From: Microbacterium sp. LWH3-1.2
GTDB lineage: Bacteria; Actinomycetota; Actinomycetes; Actinomycetales; Microbacteriaceae
DNA: 64,000 nucleotides
Assembly (NCBI RefSeq): GCF_040675855.1
Contig: NZ_JBEGIK010000001.1
Span: forward strand, 558,001-622,000
Direction of reading: 5' to 3'
Below are positions 17,105-25,733 of the stretch, piece after piece. The notes beneath the pieces were generated by a model. That model was not told the origin of the DNA. It searched no databases and saw only the letters and a program-made list of their open reading frames with translations. Every line of letters begins with the position of its first letter. Position 1 is the first letter of the stretch. A program made the translations under genes and the position numbers.

Positions 17105-18623
17105 GCGAGTCCGCCTTTCCGTAGCAGTAGCTGAGGAGGACCTCTTCGTCCGCCCCTTCGGCCGCGACCTCTCCCGAGATGCGGCCCTCGTGCATGATGA
17201 GGATCCGGTCGCTCATCCCGATGAGCTCGGGAAGCTCGGAGCTCACCGCCACGACCGTCGTGCCCTCCGCGGCGAGCCGTCGGATGAGCCGGTAGATCTC
17301 GCCCTTGGTCCCGACGTCGATCCCCCGAGTGGGCTCGTCCATGAGGAGGATGCGTGGCCCGCGGGCGAGCATCTTGGCGAGCACGACCTTCTGCTGGTTC
17401 CCGCCCGAGAGCTCCCCGACCGGCTGGCGCTGGCTGCGCGCCTTGACGCGGAGGTCGGTCATCCCGCGGCTGACGATGTCGGAGATGCGGGCCCCCGACA
17501 CCACCCCCATCGTGCTGACGGCGGGGATGTTCGCGAGGGCGATGTTGTCGCGGATGGTCGAGCTGAGAATGACTCCCTGGCTGCGGCGCTCCTCCGGCAC
17601 CAGTGCGATGCCGGCTTCCAGCGCACGTTCGACTCCCGGGGAATGACGTAGGACCTTGCCGTCGACGGTGATCGTCCCGGCCGTGTGCCGCTGAGCGCCG
17701 GAGAGGATCCGCAGCAGCTCGCTGCGGCCCGAGCCGGCGAGTCCTCCGATGCCGAGGACCTCGCCGCGGCGCGCGACGAACGACACGCCCTTGACGCGGC
17801 GGCCGTCGAGCCCTTCGACGGCGAGGGCCACCTCGCTCGTCGTCGGCGTCGTTCGCTCCGGGTACAGCTGACCCGCTTCGCGGCCCACCATGTTGGAGAT
17901 GACCTCGTCGATGTGCGAGTCCGCGACGTGCTTCGTCAGGATGGTCTTGCCGTTGCGCATGATGGTCAAGCGGTTGCACAGCTCGAAGACCTCTTCGAGG
18001 CGGTGCGACACGTAGACGATCGCCACACCCTCATCGCGCAGCCGGCGCAGCACGGAGAAGAGCTCGGTGATCTCCGTATCGGTCAGGGATGCCGTCGGCT
18101 CGTCGAGGATCAGCACCCGCGCATCCGTTGCGAGGGCCCGGGCGAACGCCACCATCGTCTGCTGGACGGGAGACAGCTCGCCTGCGAGTCGGCCGAGGGG
18201 GATCCGCTGATGGATCCGGTCCAGCTGCTCCTTCGCGCGACGGCGAAGTGTGCGCCACTGCACCACCCCGCCCCGATGGGGGGTCTGCTCGCCGAGCAGG
18301 ATGTTCTCCGCGACGGTGAGGGACGGGATGATCGACAGCTCCTGATAGAGCGCGACGACTCCGGACCGCTTGGCCACACGCACGTTGGCGAACTCGACCT
18401 CTTCGCCCGACCGCCAGAGGGTCCCCGCGTCGGGGGCGTAGATGCCGGTGAGGACCTTGATGAGCGTCGACTTCCCCGCACCGTTCTCGCCGAGCAGCGC
18501 GTGGATCTCGCCAGGCAGCACGGACAGTCCTGCCCCCTCGAGCGCGTGCACGCCGTCGAACCGCTTGACGATGTCGCGCGCTTCGAGAGCTGCGGTCGTC
18601 GTGGTGTCGTCCACCAGGGTCAC
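17088..18623 (-). CDS. Sugar ABC transporter ATPase, RbsA/MglA-like (two NBDs)
   Basis: 511-aa tandem ABC ATPase. NBD1 has Walker A GENGAGKST, and LSPVQQTMVAFARAL then LILDEPTASLT; its signature deviates from LSGGQ. NBD2 has GGLAGSGRSE in place of a strict Walker A, the intact signature GELSGGNQQKV and Walker B LLMDEPTRGID. This asymmetry is normal for carbohydrate (CUT2) ATPases. GTG start overlaps the upstream dehydrogenase stop (GTGA), with GGGGG ahead. Energises the adjacent permease. Confidence 0.9.
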   Translation of the reverse strand: MTLVDDTTTTAALEARDIVKRFDGVHALEGAGLSVLPGEIHALLGENGAGKSTLIKVLTGIYAPDAGTLWRSGEEVEFANVRVAKRSGVVALYQELSIIPSLTVAENILLGEQTPHRGGVVQWRTLRRRAKEQLDRIHQRIPLGRLAGELSPVQQTMVAFARALATDARVLILDEPTASLTDTEITELFSVLRRLRDEGVAIVYVSHRLEEVFELCNRLTIMRNGKTILTKHVADSHIDEVISNMVGREAGQLYPERTTPTTSEVALAVEGLDGRRVKGVSFVARRGEVLGIGGLAGSGRSELLRILSGAQRHTAGTITVDGKVLRHSPGVERALEAGIALVPEERRSQGVILSSTIRDNIALANIPAVSTMGVVSGARISDIVSRGMTDLRVKARSQRQPVGELSGGNQQKVVLAKMLARGPRILLMDEPTRGIDVGTKGEIYRLIRRLAAEGTTVVAVSSELPELIGMSDRILIMHEGRISGEVAAEGADEEVLLSYCYGKADSHDDHA

Positions 18624-19690
18624 GATCGCACCCCCGCTTCGTCGATGGGATTGCACCGGATGACGACCTTCGGGTGCTCACCGCTCAGATGCGCCGCGAA
18701 AGCTGCGGGCGCGTCGTCGAGATCGAAGACCGCGGCCGTGAGCTCGTCGACTTCCAGGTGCGGCAGGACCTGCAGGGCGCGCGGGAATGCGTACGGAGAG
18801 ACGAAGACCCCCGTGATCGTGAGCTCCTTGAGATACAGGAAATCCGAGAGGTTCAACGGCATCTCGAAGTCCGCGGGGTACATCGCTCCGTAGACCACGG
18901 TTCCGCCCTTGGCCGCGATGTCGAGCAGACCCGGGACTGCCCGCACCGAACCGGAAGCGTCGATGACGACGTCATAGCCCCGCGCGTCGGTGAGCGCGAG
19001 TGCACGGGCGACCTGGTCCTCCGACACGGGGTCGATGGTGAACTCCGCTCCGTGCCGGCTCGCCATCTCCCGGCGCGCGGCGATGGGCTCGATCATCGTG
19101 AGCGACGTCGCGCCCGCCATGCGCATGACCTGCAGCGCCAACTGGCCGATCGGCCCTCCCCCGACGATCGCGACCCGGTCGCCGACGTGGACGCGCGTCT
19201 TGTCGACGATCCGCACGGCGACGGATGTCGGCTCGAGCAGGCATCCCTTCAGCAGCGACACGCTCTCGGGCAGCCGGTACACCTGCGACTCGTGCCACGT
19301 GATCGTCTCGGCCATGCCCGGCCGGTTGTAGTCCTGGATGTTCTCGCAGAACTGCTGCCGGCCCTCCTGGCACGGACGGCACGTGCCGCAGAAGCGGAGG
19401 AAGTTCCCGGCGACTCGGTCGCCCACCCGCAGGCCGTTGCGGTGCGCCCGCTCTCCCAGCTCCTCGACGACACCCGAGATCTCGTGGCCGAGCCCGATCG
19501 GCACGGCCGTGCCGAAGTAGCCCTCCGCGAGGTGAGGATCGGAGCCGCAGATCGCGGCATACGCCACTCGGATCCGCACATCCTCCGGGCCCAGCGGCTG
19601 TGCCGGGAAGTCCACGACGTCGATCAGCCCGCGGGAATCCGGATCGGGATCGCGCAGACTCCCGATCCTCGTGACGGCGACCGTCTTCAC
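18620..19690 (-). CDS. Zinc-dependent medium-chain alcohol dehydrogenase
   Basis: 356-aa MDR dehydrogenase of the sorbitol/threonine dehydrogenase type. The catalytic zinc site includes CGSDPH and GHEISGVVEE, the structural zinc loop is CGTCRPCQEGRQQFC, and the Rossmann motif GGGPIGQLA follows. GTG at 19690 is chosen for the strong GAGGAGGG just upstream. It is co-operonic with the split transketolase and probably oxidises a secondary alcohol to the ketone the transketolase needs. Polyol or arylglycerol substrates are both possible. Confidence 0.85.
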   Translation of the reverse strand: MKTVAVTRIGSLRDPDPDSRGLIDVVDFPAQPLGPEDVRIRVAYAAICGSDPHLAEGYFGTAVPIGLGHEISGVVEELGERAHRNGLRVGDRVAGNFLRFCGTCRPCQEGRQQFCENIQDYNRPGMAETITWHESQVYRLPESVSLLKGCLLEPTSVAVRIVDKTRVHVGDRVAIVGGGPIGQLALQVMRMAGATSLTMIEPIAARREMASRHGAEFTIDPVSEDQVARALALTDARGYDVVIDASGSVRAVPGLLDIAAKGGTVVYGAMYPADFEMPLNLSDFLYLKELTITGVFVSPYAFPRALQVLPHLEVDELTAAVFDLDDAPAAFAAHLSGEHPKVVIRCNPIDEAGVRS

Positions 19691-19718
19691 TTCGCACCCT
19701 CCTCGTGGAGCATCGGGC

Positions 19719-20681
19719 TCACCCGGCCGCGAGCACGCGGCGGAGCGCCGCGACGGTCGCACTCAGTCCGTAGCCGTGATTGTCGCGCAGCTGCTCGTCC
19801 TCGCCGAAGCCGGCGTACACCTGCGGGATGCCGAGCCGCTCGAACGCGGTGAGGTGCACACCGCGATCGGCGAGCACGTCGGCGATGCGGGTAGCCAGAC
19901 CCCCGTAGGCGAGGTGGTCTTCGAGCACGACGAACCGCCCACCCGTCTCATCGGCGCACTCGAGGATGAGAGCCTCGTCGATGGGCTTGAGCGTGAACAT
20001 GTCCACGACGCGGATGGATCGCCCGTCCTGGGCGAGCTGATCGGCGGCCTGGATGGCCTGCGCGACCGTCGTCCCGTGAGTGAAGATGGTGGCGTCGCTG
20101 CCCTGCCGCGCGACGATCCCCTTGCCGATGCGCACCTCATGCTCGCCAGGCTCGTAGAGCACCATGTCCTTCTTGCCGACCGCGAGCCGGATGTAGAGCG
20201 GACCCGCCATGGACATGGACTGGCGCAGGATCTCGCCGACCATGAGCGGGTCGCCGATGGAGGTGACGGTCATGTTCGTCAGTGAGCACATGAGCGAGAG
20301 GTCCTCGACCGCGTAGTGAGTCGAGCCTCCGTTGCCGACCAGCCCGCCGTGCGTACCGATGATCTTCACCGGGAGATTGGGGTAGCAGACGTCGGTTCGG
20401 ATCTGCTCGAGAGCGCGCATGCTGAGGAAGGGCAGCATCCCCGACACGACGGGGATGTTGCCGTCGTACGCGAGCCCCGCCGCGATGCCGACGCTCACCT
20501 GTTCGGCGAGGCCGACGTCGAGGAAGCGGTCGGGGAACCTGTCGCGGAACTCCACGAGCGTCGCCCCGATGTCCGGCGTGATGACCCAGAGGTTCGGGTG
20601 GACGTCGCCGAGCTCGGCGAGGGTCGTTCCGATGACCGAGCGGGCACCGAGGAACTCTCCGAACGTGAATGTGACGGGCAT
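19719..20681 (-). CDS. Transketolase, C-terminal half (split enzyme)
   Basis: 320-aa subunit with the pyrimidine-binding transketolase domain (TPDIGATLVEF...DVGLAEQVSVGIAAGLA, carrying the catalytic Glu) and the C-terminal domain (VVDMFTLKPIDEALI). It starts at TGATG overlapping the stop of the N-terminal half, after GAAGGAGACGG, so the two chains are made together. Split transketolases are often specialised catabolic enzymes acting on unusual or unphosphorylated ketoses. No sugar kinase is encoded in this operon. Confidence 0.88.
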   Translation of the reverse strand: MPVTFTFGEFLGARSVIGTTLAELGDVHPNLWVITPDIGATLVEFRDRFPDRFLDVGLAEQVSVGIAAGLAYDGNIPVVSGMLPFLSMRALEQIRTDVCYPNLPVKIIGTHGGLVGNGGSTHYAVEDLSLMCSLTNMTVTSIGDPLMVGEILRQSMSMAGPLYIRLAVGKKDMVLYEPGEHEVRIGKGIVARQGSDATIFTHGTTVAQAIQAADQLAQDGRSIRVVDMFTLKPIDEALILECADETGGRFVVLEDHLAYGGLATRIADVLADRGVHLTAFERLGIPQVYAGFGEDEQLRDNHGYGLSATVAALRRVLAAG

Positions 20682-21556
20682 CAGACCGTCTCCTTCCTGC
20701 GGTTCGACTCGAGCGATGCGATGGCGCGCTCGAGATCTGCGGCGCCCAGCGAGCCGGCGTGCCAGGCGAGGTTGTGCTCCATGAAATCGACGCCCTTCCC
20801 CTTGACGGTCTCGGCGATGACGACGGTCGGCCGGTCGCTGTCGGTGGCGGGGAGGGCATCGATCGTGGCGACGAGCTGTGCCATGTCGTGCCCGTCCGTC
20901 TCGACGACGTTCCAGCCGAAGGCGCGCCACTTGTCCGGATAGGGCTCGAACACGACGCGCTCCTCCGCGAAGCTCGTCATGAGCTGTCGGTTGCGGTCGA
21001 TGAACGCGACGAGGTTCCCGAGCCCGTTGCTCCGGGCGGCCATCGCCGCCTCCCAGACGCTCCCCTCGCCGGTCTCGCCGTCCCCGAGGAGGCACACCAC
21101 ACGGTGGTCCTCCTCGCGGTGGTGGGCGCTCAGCGCCATGCCGACCGCCAGGGGCAGGCCGTGGCCGAGCGAGCCGGTCGAGCACTCGACCCCCGGGAGC
21201 TGCACCTTGCACGGGTGCATCCCGTACGCGCTGTCGAGCTGCCCGTACGTCTGGACGATCCCGTCGTACGAGAAGAAGCCGCGCATCGCCATCGCGATGT
21301 ACATGCAGACCGCTGCGTGGCCCTTGCTGAGCACGAATCGGTCCCGCGCGGGATTGGCGATGTCGTCCGGGTCGACGCGCAGCCCGTAGTGGAACAGCGC
21401 CGTGAAGATGTCGGCCGCCGACAGATCGCCGCCGATGTGCACGGCCCCCTCGTACGTGCCGCACAGGTGCAGCAGCTTCGACCGCAGTTCGAACGCGAGC
21501 TCCTCCAACTCGGTGACGCTGGGCCGCTGGCCGATCTCCAGGGTGTGCGTTCCCAT
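20681..21556 (-). CDS. Transketolase, N-terminal half (split enzyme)
   Basis: 291-aa TPP-binding subunit. Motifs include DRFVLSKGHAAVCMY near residue 70, TGSLGHGLPLAVGMA and the TPP/Mg motif LLGDGETGEGSVWEAAMAA followed by IDRNRQ (GDG-X-N type). ATG at 21556 is preceded by AGGAGG; an in-frame ATG at 21571 is less likely. It is the first gene of the nine-gene minus-strand operon and divergent from an aldehyde dehydrogenase. See the C-terminal half for role. Confidence 0.88.
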   Translation of the reverse strand: MGTHTLEIGQRPSVTELEELAFELRSKLLHLCGTYEGAVHIGGDLSAADIFTALFHYGLRVDPDDIANPARDRFVLSKGHAAVCMYIAMAMRGFFSYDGIVQTYGQLDSAYGMHPCKVQLPGVECSTGSLGHGLPLAVGMALSAHHREEDHRVVCLLGDGETGEGSVWEAAMAARSNGLGNLVAFIDRNRQLMTSFAEERVVFEPYPDKWRAFGWNVVETDGHDMAQLVATIDALPATDSDRPTVVIAETVKGKGVDFMEHNLAWHAGSLGAADLERAIASLESNRRKETV

Positions 21557-21675
21557 TCCATGCCTCCTCATCGACGGAGGTCGACCGGACGCCGCGGGAA
21601 GGTCGTCGTCGACACTCGCTCTCGTCTCCGCGGCTGCGTCGCCGCGGTGATGGGAGCGACGGTAACACAATCTGC

Positions 21676-21713
21676 TTTACACGTAAACAGGAATATGCAT
21701 AAACACGTTGACA
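21676..21713. promoter_or_regulatory. Divergent promoter/operator region of transketolase operon and aldehyde dehydrogenase
   Basis: In the 257-bp intergenic gap, an unusually AT-rich patch holds the palindromes TTTAC-AC-GTAAA (21676-21687) and TATGCATA (21694-21701). A -35-like TTGACA at 21708-21713 reads toward the plus-strand gene. The first palindrome has LacI/GntR-like form; no such regulator is adjacent except the MarR at 23396. Confidence 0.45.
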
Positions 21714-21813
21714 TCTATCTGAACGAGGGGGATCGTGGATGCACACCGGCCCGCGCCCCCCCCCCGCTGGAGCGCGCGTGCCGACCCGAACGACACAGAG
21801 AGGTGTGAATTCG

Positions 21814-23307
21814 ATGACTGACACGCTGAGCACGGCCGCAGAGCTGCGGACCGGCTTGTTCATCGGGGGTGAGGCGCGCGAGACGCAGGACACGCTCGCG
21901 ATCGCCGATCCCGGCAAGCCCGGGGCGATCGTGGGGCACGCAGCAGCCGCGTCTGAACAGGATGTCGCGGATGCCGTCGCTGCGGCACGTGCCGCCTACC
22001 CCTCGTGGGCTGCACTGTCCCCGCAGGAGCGCGCGACGAAGATGGCCGAGGCGATCGCCGGGATCGCCGACGACCGCGACGCCGATGCCGCCGTCCTGTC
22101 GCAGGAGAACGGCAAGATCGTTTTCGAATCCTGGGTCGACGCGCTGGTCTTCGAGATCCGATGGAACCTCGCGCTCATGCTGGCCGACGAGGTCGACAAG
22201 GGCCACACGCTCCCGGTCGTGCCCGGCGCGATCCCCGTCTCGACCGACGTGGCGTACCAGTCGCTGGGAGTGGTGACGGTGATCGTGCCGTTCAACTGGC
22301 CGATCGCGATCCTCGGCGCATCGCTCCCGCATGCACTGCTCGCCGGCAACACGGCGATCGTGAAGCCGCCGCCCTCGGCGCCACTGGCCACCACGCGGGT
22401 CGTACAGCGCGTCGCCGAGAAGCTGCCCCCGGGGGTCCTCAACGTCGTGACCGGCAAGGACGAGAACATGGGCGCTCTCATCACCGACGTCGACAAGGTG
22501 TGCTTCACCGGGTCGGTGAACGGCGGGAAGCGGATCATGGAGATGGCATCGAAGACCCTCACGCGCGTCACGCTCGAGCTCGGCGGCAACGACGCGGCGG
22601 TGTTCCTCGACGACGCGATCCTCGACGACGCGCACCTCGACCGGCTCTACGCGGCGATCTACGACACGACGGGGCAGATCTGCATGAACGCCAAGCGCGT
22701 GTTCGTGCACCGCTCGAGACTCGACGAACTCGTCGCCGGAATGGCGCGCCGGCTCGAGCAGGCGAAGATCGGGTATGGGCTCGACGAGGGCACCACGATG
22801 GGTCCCCTCCACTCGCCCGCCCAGAAGGCGTTCGTCGAGGAGATCATCCAGGAGGCGAAGGATGCCGGCGCCGACGTCCGCGAGTACGGAGAACTGCCCT
22901 CGGGTGAGCTCGCGGGCGGCAACTTCCTGCGCCCCGCGATCGTCGTCGACCCCGAACCCTCGCTGCGCGTGGTCACGCAGGAGCAGTTCGGTCCCGTCAT
23001 CCCGATCATTCCGTTCGACACCGAGGAAGAGGCGGTCCGCCTCGCCAACGACACGTGGGGCGGCCTGTGCGGCTCGGTGTGGACCGCCTCTCCCGACTCG
23101 GCCCAGCGCGTCGGCTCGCAACTGGTGTGCGGGTACGTCTGGATCAACGACCACGGTGCGACCCGACTCGACCTGCGCGCGCCCTTCGGCGGCATGAAGC
23201 AGTCCGGCATCGGCCGCGAGCAGGGCATCGAGGGCGTCCGCGCCTTCCAGGACACCCGCGCCATCGCGACCATCGACCCGGAGGCGCTCGCGTCTATGGC
23301 GCACTGA
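21814..23307 (+). CDS. Aldehyde dehydrogenase (paralogue of the one at 36384)
   Basis: 497-aa NAD(P)-dependent aldehyde dehydrogenase: cofactor region VIVPFNWPIAILGASLPHAL, Glu in TLELGGNDAAVF, catalytic Cys in TTGQICMNAKRVFVH, C-terminal APFGGMKQSGIGREQG. AGAGAGG lies upstream of the ATG. It is divergent from the transketolase operon and followed by a TTCG-loop terminator and a MarR gene. It shares long identical blocks with the gene at 36384-37880. Likely acts on an aromatic or small aldehyde from this island; exact substrate not readable. Confidence 0.85.
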   Translation: MTDTLSTAAELRTGLFIGGEARETQDTLAIADPGKPGAIVGHAAAASEQDVADAVAAARAAYPSWAALSPQERATKMAEAIAGIADDRDADAAVLSQENGKIVFESWVDALVFEIRWNLALMLADEVDKGHTLPVVPGAIPVSTDVAYQSLGVVTVIVPFNWPIAILGASLPHALLAGNTAIVKPPPSAPLATTRVVQRVAEKLPPGVLNVVTGKDENMGALITDVDKVCFTGSVNGGKRIMEMASKTLTRVTLELGGNDAAVFLDDAILDDAHLDRLYAAIYDTTGQICMNAKRVFVHRSRLDELVAGMARRLEQAKIGYGLDEGTTMGPLHSPAQKAFVEEIIQEAKDAGADVREYGELPSGELAGGNFLRPAIVVDPEPSLRVVTQEQFGPVIPIIPFDTEEEAVRLANDTWGGLCGSVWTASPDSAQRVGSQLVCGYVWINDHGATRLDLRAPFGGMKQSGIGREQGIEGVRAFQDTRAIATIDPEALASMAH

Positions 23308-23325
23308 GCCCACGCAACGGGCGCG

Positions 23326-23357
23326 CGGTCCTGCGCCCCTTCGGGGGCGCGGGACCG
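23326..23357 (+). terminator. Rho-independent-like hairpin after aldehyde dehydrogenase
   Basis: Near-perfect 14-bp stem (arms CGGTCCTGCGCCCC and its complement with one wobble) closed by a TTCG tetraloop, 19 bp after the stop. There is no long T-run, which is common in actinobacteria. Confidence 0.75.
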
Positions 23358-23395
23358 ATGCCCCTCTGTCAGACTCTTCACACGAAAGGAGCCGG

Positions 23396-23944
23396 ATGCC
23401 TCCCCAGCCCGCCCCCGCCACAAGGCCCGCCCTTCCGCCCGGAACGGTCACCGAGCCGCTCGACCACGCGCTGGATCCGGAGTCCTTCACCCCTCGCCTT
23501 CTGGCCCTCCTGTCCAACGCTCTGGTGTGGCGCGAGTCGCACGAGCTGCGCCGCCGCTTCGGGCTGGGCACCAACGAATGGCGGGTGATCTCCGCCCTCG
23601 CGATCCGGCCGGGCGCGTCGGCCACCGAGATCTCGGAGTTCCTCGGGGTGAACAAGGCGATCGTTTCGAAGAGCGTCAGCGTCCTCGTCCAGCGCGAACT
23701 GCTCGTCCTCTCGGATGGGCCGCGGGGCTCGCGACCGATGTATCTCTCGAGCGCTGGCGCCGAGATGCACGATGCCATGCTGCCGATCTCCAGGCGAGGG
23801 CAGGAGCTCATCCTGTCGCATGTGAGCGGGGACGACGTGGAGCGGTTCAACGGTCTGCTTCACCGCATGCTCGAGGAGCTGCGCGACCTTCAGATCGTCG
23901 AGCGCACACTCGCCCGTGCTGCCGAGATCGAGGCGGAGCACTGA
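23396..23944 (+). CDS. MarR-family transcriptional regulator
   Basis: 182-aa MarR protein with an extra proline-rich N-terminus of about 25 residues. The winged helix is at about 60-130 (ASATEISEFLGVNKAIVSKS recognition helix). A strong ribosome site GAAAGGAGCCGG precedes the ATG. It follows the aldehyde dehydrogenase after a terminator, so it has its own promoter. It probably regulates the divergent 21.5-kb promoters, by position only. Confidence 0.82.
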   Translation: MPPQPAPATRPALPPGTVTEPLDHALDPESFTPRLLALLSNALVWRESHELRRRFGLGTNEWRVISALAIRPGASATEISEFLGVNKAIVSKSVSVLVQRELLVLSDGPRGSRPMYLSSAGAEMHDAMLPISRRGQELILSHVSGDDVERFNGLLHRMLEELRDLQIVERTLARAAEIEAEH

Positions 23945-24010
23945 CCGACCTCGACGTCGAGGGCGACCGCTGACCCTCGGGCGAGGTGCGCATGAGCGTC
24001 AGGATACCTA

Positions 24011-24039
24011 TTGATATTGCCTATGCATATAGGTATACC
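24011..24039 (+). promoter_or_regulatory. Orphan promoter with CCT-N8-AGG operator in its spacer
   Basis: TTGATA (-35, 24011-24016), 17-bp spacer and TATACC (-10, 24034-24039) reading plus. The spacer holds TGCCTATGCATATAGG, the same layout as the metF promoter at 28777-28805. It points into the antisense strand of the PaaX-like gene, and no plus-strand gene follows. An antisense RNA or a leftover of a rearranged locus are both possible. Confidence 0.5.
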
Positions 24040-24072
24040 CCGACGGCGTTCCGCCCGGTCGCCGCTTTCGCG

Positions 24073-24930
24073 TCAGCCGACGAGGCCGGCGAAGTCGCGC
24101 ACCGCGGGGAAGGCGAACTCCCGATGCCGCCGCGTGAAGAGCTCGAAGGAGCGGTCGGCGGGCCAGTCGTCGCCCATGTACTGCCGTGGCAGGCGCGGGT
24201 CGGCGCGCAGCAGTGCCAGCCAGTCGGCGACCAGCAGCGTGCGCGCCGTGACGGCCGGGAGCTCGGATGCCGCATCCTCCCGCTCCCAGTGCTCGATGAA
24301 CTCCGCGTGGGCGGCCCGGATGCCCTCGATATCCCAGGCGACGCGTACCGTCTCGGCCATCGGGAACCCTTCGAGCTCGGACGCCGAGAACGCGTTCACG
24401 GAACCCGGCGGCAGGTCGGGGATGATCGCGCCGAGCGCCGCGGCGAGATCCACGGCCCCGGGCGCGATCCACAGCCCGTCGCGCACCACGGCGAAGCCTG
24501 CCCACGTGAGCGCGGCCCGCAGGCGGTGGCGCAGGTCCCGCAGGTGCTCCGGCACGCTGAAGGTCACGAGGGTCCACCCCTCGCCCTGAGGCTCGAAGGG
24601 CGCCGGCCCGTTGACGCGGCCGGCTGCCTCGCGCAGCACCTCGCTGCCGTGCCCGGTGAGTTCGAACCCGATCTCGCGTCCGAGACGTCGGCGCTCGAGC
24701 AGGCCGCTGTGAACCATCCGGTCGAGGTTGGTGCGCACCGCTGACGCTGCGACGCCGGCGCTCTCGAGAGTGCCGATCAGCACGCCCGCCCGCAGAGGCT
24801 CGAAGTAGCGGTCGCACACGAACTCACCGAAGAAGGCGAGGAGCAGCTGCCGCGGTTTGCGCGCGAGGACGGAGGTCTCGGCGGCGGACGCAGCCAGGAG
24901 TGCCGTCGCCGAGGCGGCTGGAGAATTCAC
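24073..24930 (-). CDS. PaaX-family transcriptional regulator
   Basis: 285-aa protein with a PaaX-like N-terminal winged helix (about 25-95: KPRQLLLAFFGEFV...ALVRTNLDRMVHSGLL-type) and the family C-terminal domain (DGLWIAPG; ADWLALLRADPRLPRQYMGDDWP). It starts with GTG overlapping the ABC ATPase stop (GTGA), so it belongs to the SsuABC-like operon. PaaX proteins repress aryl-CoA or phenylacetate pathways in response to CoA thioesters. Control of the local operon or of the CCT-N8-AGG sites is inference. Confidence 0.8.
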   Translation of the reverse strand: MNSPAASATALLAASAAETSVLARKPRQLLLAFFGEFVCDRYFEPLRAGVLIGTLESAGVAASAVRTNLDRMVHSGLLERRRLGREIGFELTGHGSEVLREAAGRVNGPAPFEPQGEGWTLVTFSVPEHLRDLRHRLRAALTWAGFAVVRDGLWIAPGAVDLAAALGAIIPDLPPGSVNAFSASELEGFPMAETVRVAWDIEGIRAAHAEFIEHWEREDAASELPAVTARTLLVADWLALLRADPRLPRQYMGDDWPADRSFELFTRRHREFAFPAVRDFAGLVG

Positions 24931-25733
24931 GCAGCGCCCCCCGGACGCACCGCCTCGCCGCGTTTGGCGCGCTGGATCTGCTCGTAGACGTGGGTGCGCA
25001 GCTCGGTGAACCGGGGCAGAGCGCGCGTCGTGATCTGATCACGCTCGGGGGCGAGGTCGATCGCGAGATCCTCCTGCACCCAGGTCGGCGACTTCGACAG
25101 CACGACGACCCGTTCGCCGAGGTAGACCGACTCGTCGATGTCGTGCGTGACGAAGAGGATCGACATGCCGCGCTCGCGATGGAGTTTCCGCACCAGATCC
25201 TCGAGGTCGGCGCGGGTCTGGGCGTCGACGGCCGCGAAGGGCTCATCCATGATGAGCACCTCGGGCTGGTAGGCGACGGCCCGCGCGATCGCGACGCGCT
25301 GCTGCATGCCGCCGGACAGCTGCCACGGGTAGCTCTTGGTCGCGTGCTCCAGGCCGACCGCCGCGAGCGCGTCGTCGACGAGCCGATCCCGCTCGGTGCG
25401 GCTGAGCTTCTTGTGCTTCAGCGGCAGCTCGACGTTCCCGCGCACGGTGAGCCACGGGTACAGGCTGCGGCCGTACTCCTGGAAGACGAGCGCCATGTTC
25501 GGCGGCGGGCCGGTGACGCGCCGGCCGCCGAGCTCGACCACGCCCGATGTGGGCTTGAGCAGGCCCGCGATGCACTTCAGGAGCGTCGTCTTGCCGCACC
25601 CCGAGGGCCCGACGATGCACACCAGCTCACCGGCATCCATCCGGAATCCGATGTCGCCGATCGCCTCGACGTTGCCGGTCGACGATTCGTACACCTTGCG
25701 CAGGTGCTCGACGTTCAGAAGCGTCTCAGGCAC
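24927..25733 (-). CDS. ABC transporter ATPase, SsuB/TauB-like
   Basis: 268-aa ATPase with Walker A GPSGCGKTT, Q-loop FQEYGRSLYPW, signature LSGGMQQR and Walker B VLIMDEPFAAVD followed by the H-loop THD. GTG start with AAGGAGGT upstream and an 8-bp overlap with the permease. It belongs to the nitrate/sulfonate/taurine (NMT1) importer class together with two permeases and the lipoprotein at 27538. Substrate unknown; the aromatic setting suggests an aromatic anion. Confidence 0.88.
   Translation of the reverse strand: MPETLLNVEHLRKVYESSTGNVEAIGDIGFRMDAGELVCIVGPSGCGKTTLLKCIAGLLKPTSGVVELGGRRVTGPPPNMALVFQEYGRSLYPWLTVRGNVELPLKHKKLSRTERDRLVDDALAAVGLEHATKSYPWQLSGGMQQRVAIARAVAYQPEVLIMDEPFAAVDAQTRADLEDLVRKLHRERGMSILFVTHDIDESVYLGERVVVLSKSPTWVQEDLAIDLAPERDQITTRALPRFTELRTHVYEQIQRAKRGEAVRPGGAA

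Noticed and set aside
17088..18623. Damaged ABC ATPase because NBD2 lacks a strict Walker A
   Set aside because: A degenerate second Walker A is normal in RbsA/MglA-type ATPases.
21715..23850. 711-codon minus-strand open frame opposite the aldehyde dehydrogenase and MarR genes
   Set aside because: Antisense shadow; Arg/Asp/His-rich with no domain, and the plus strand has clear ALDH and MarR motifs.
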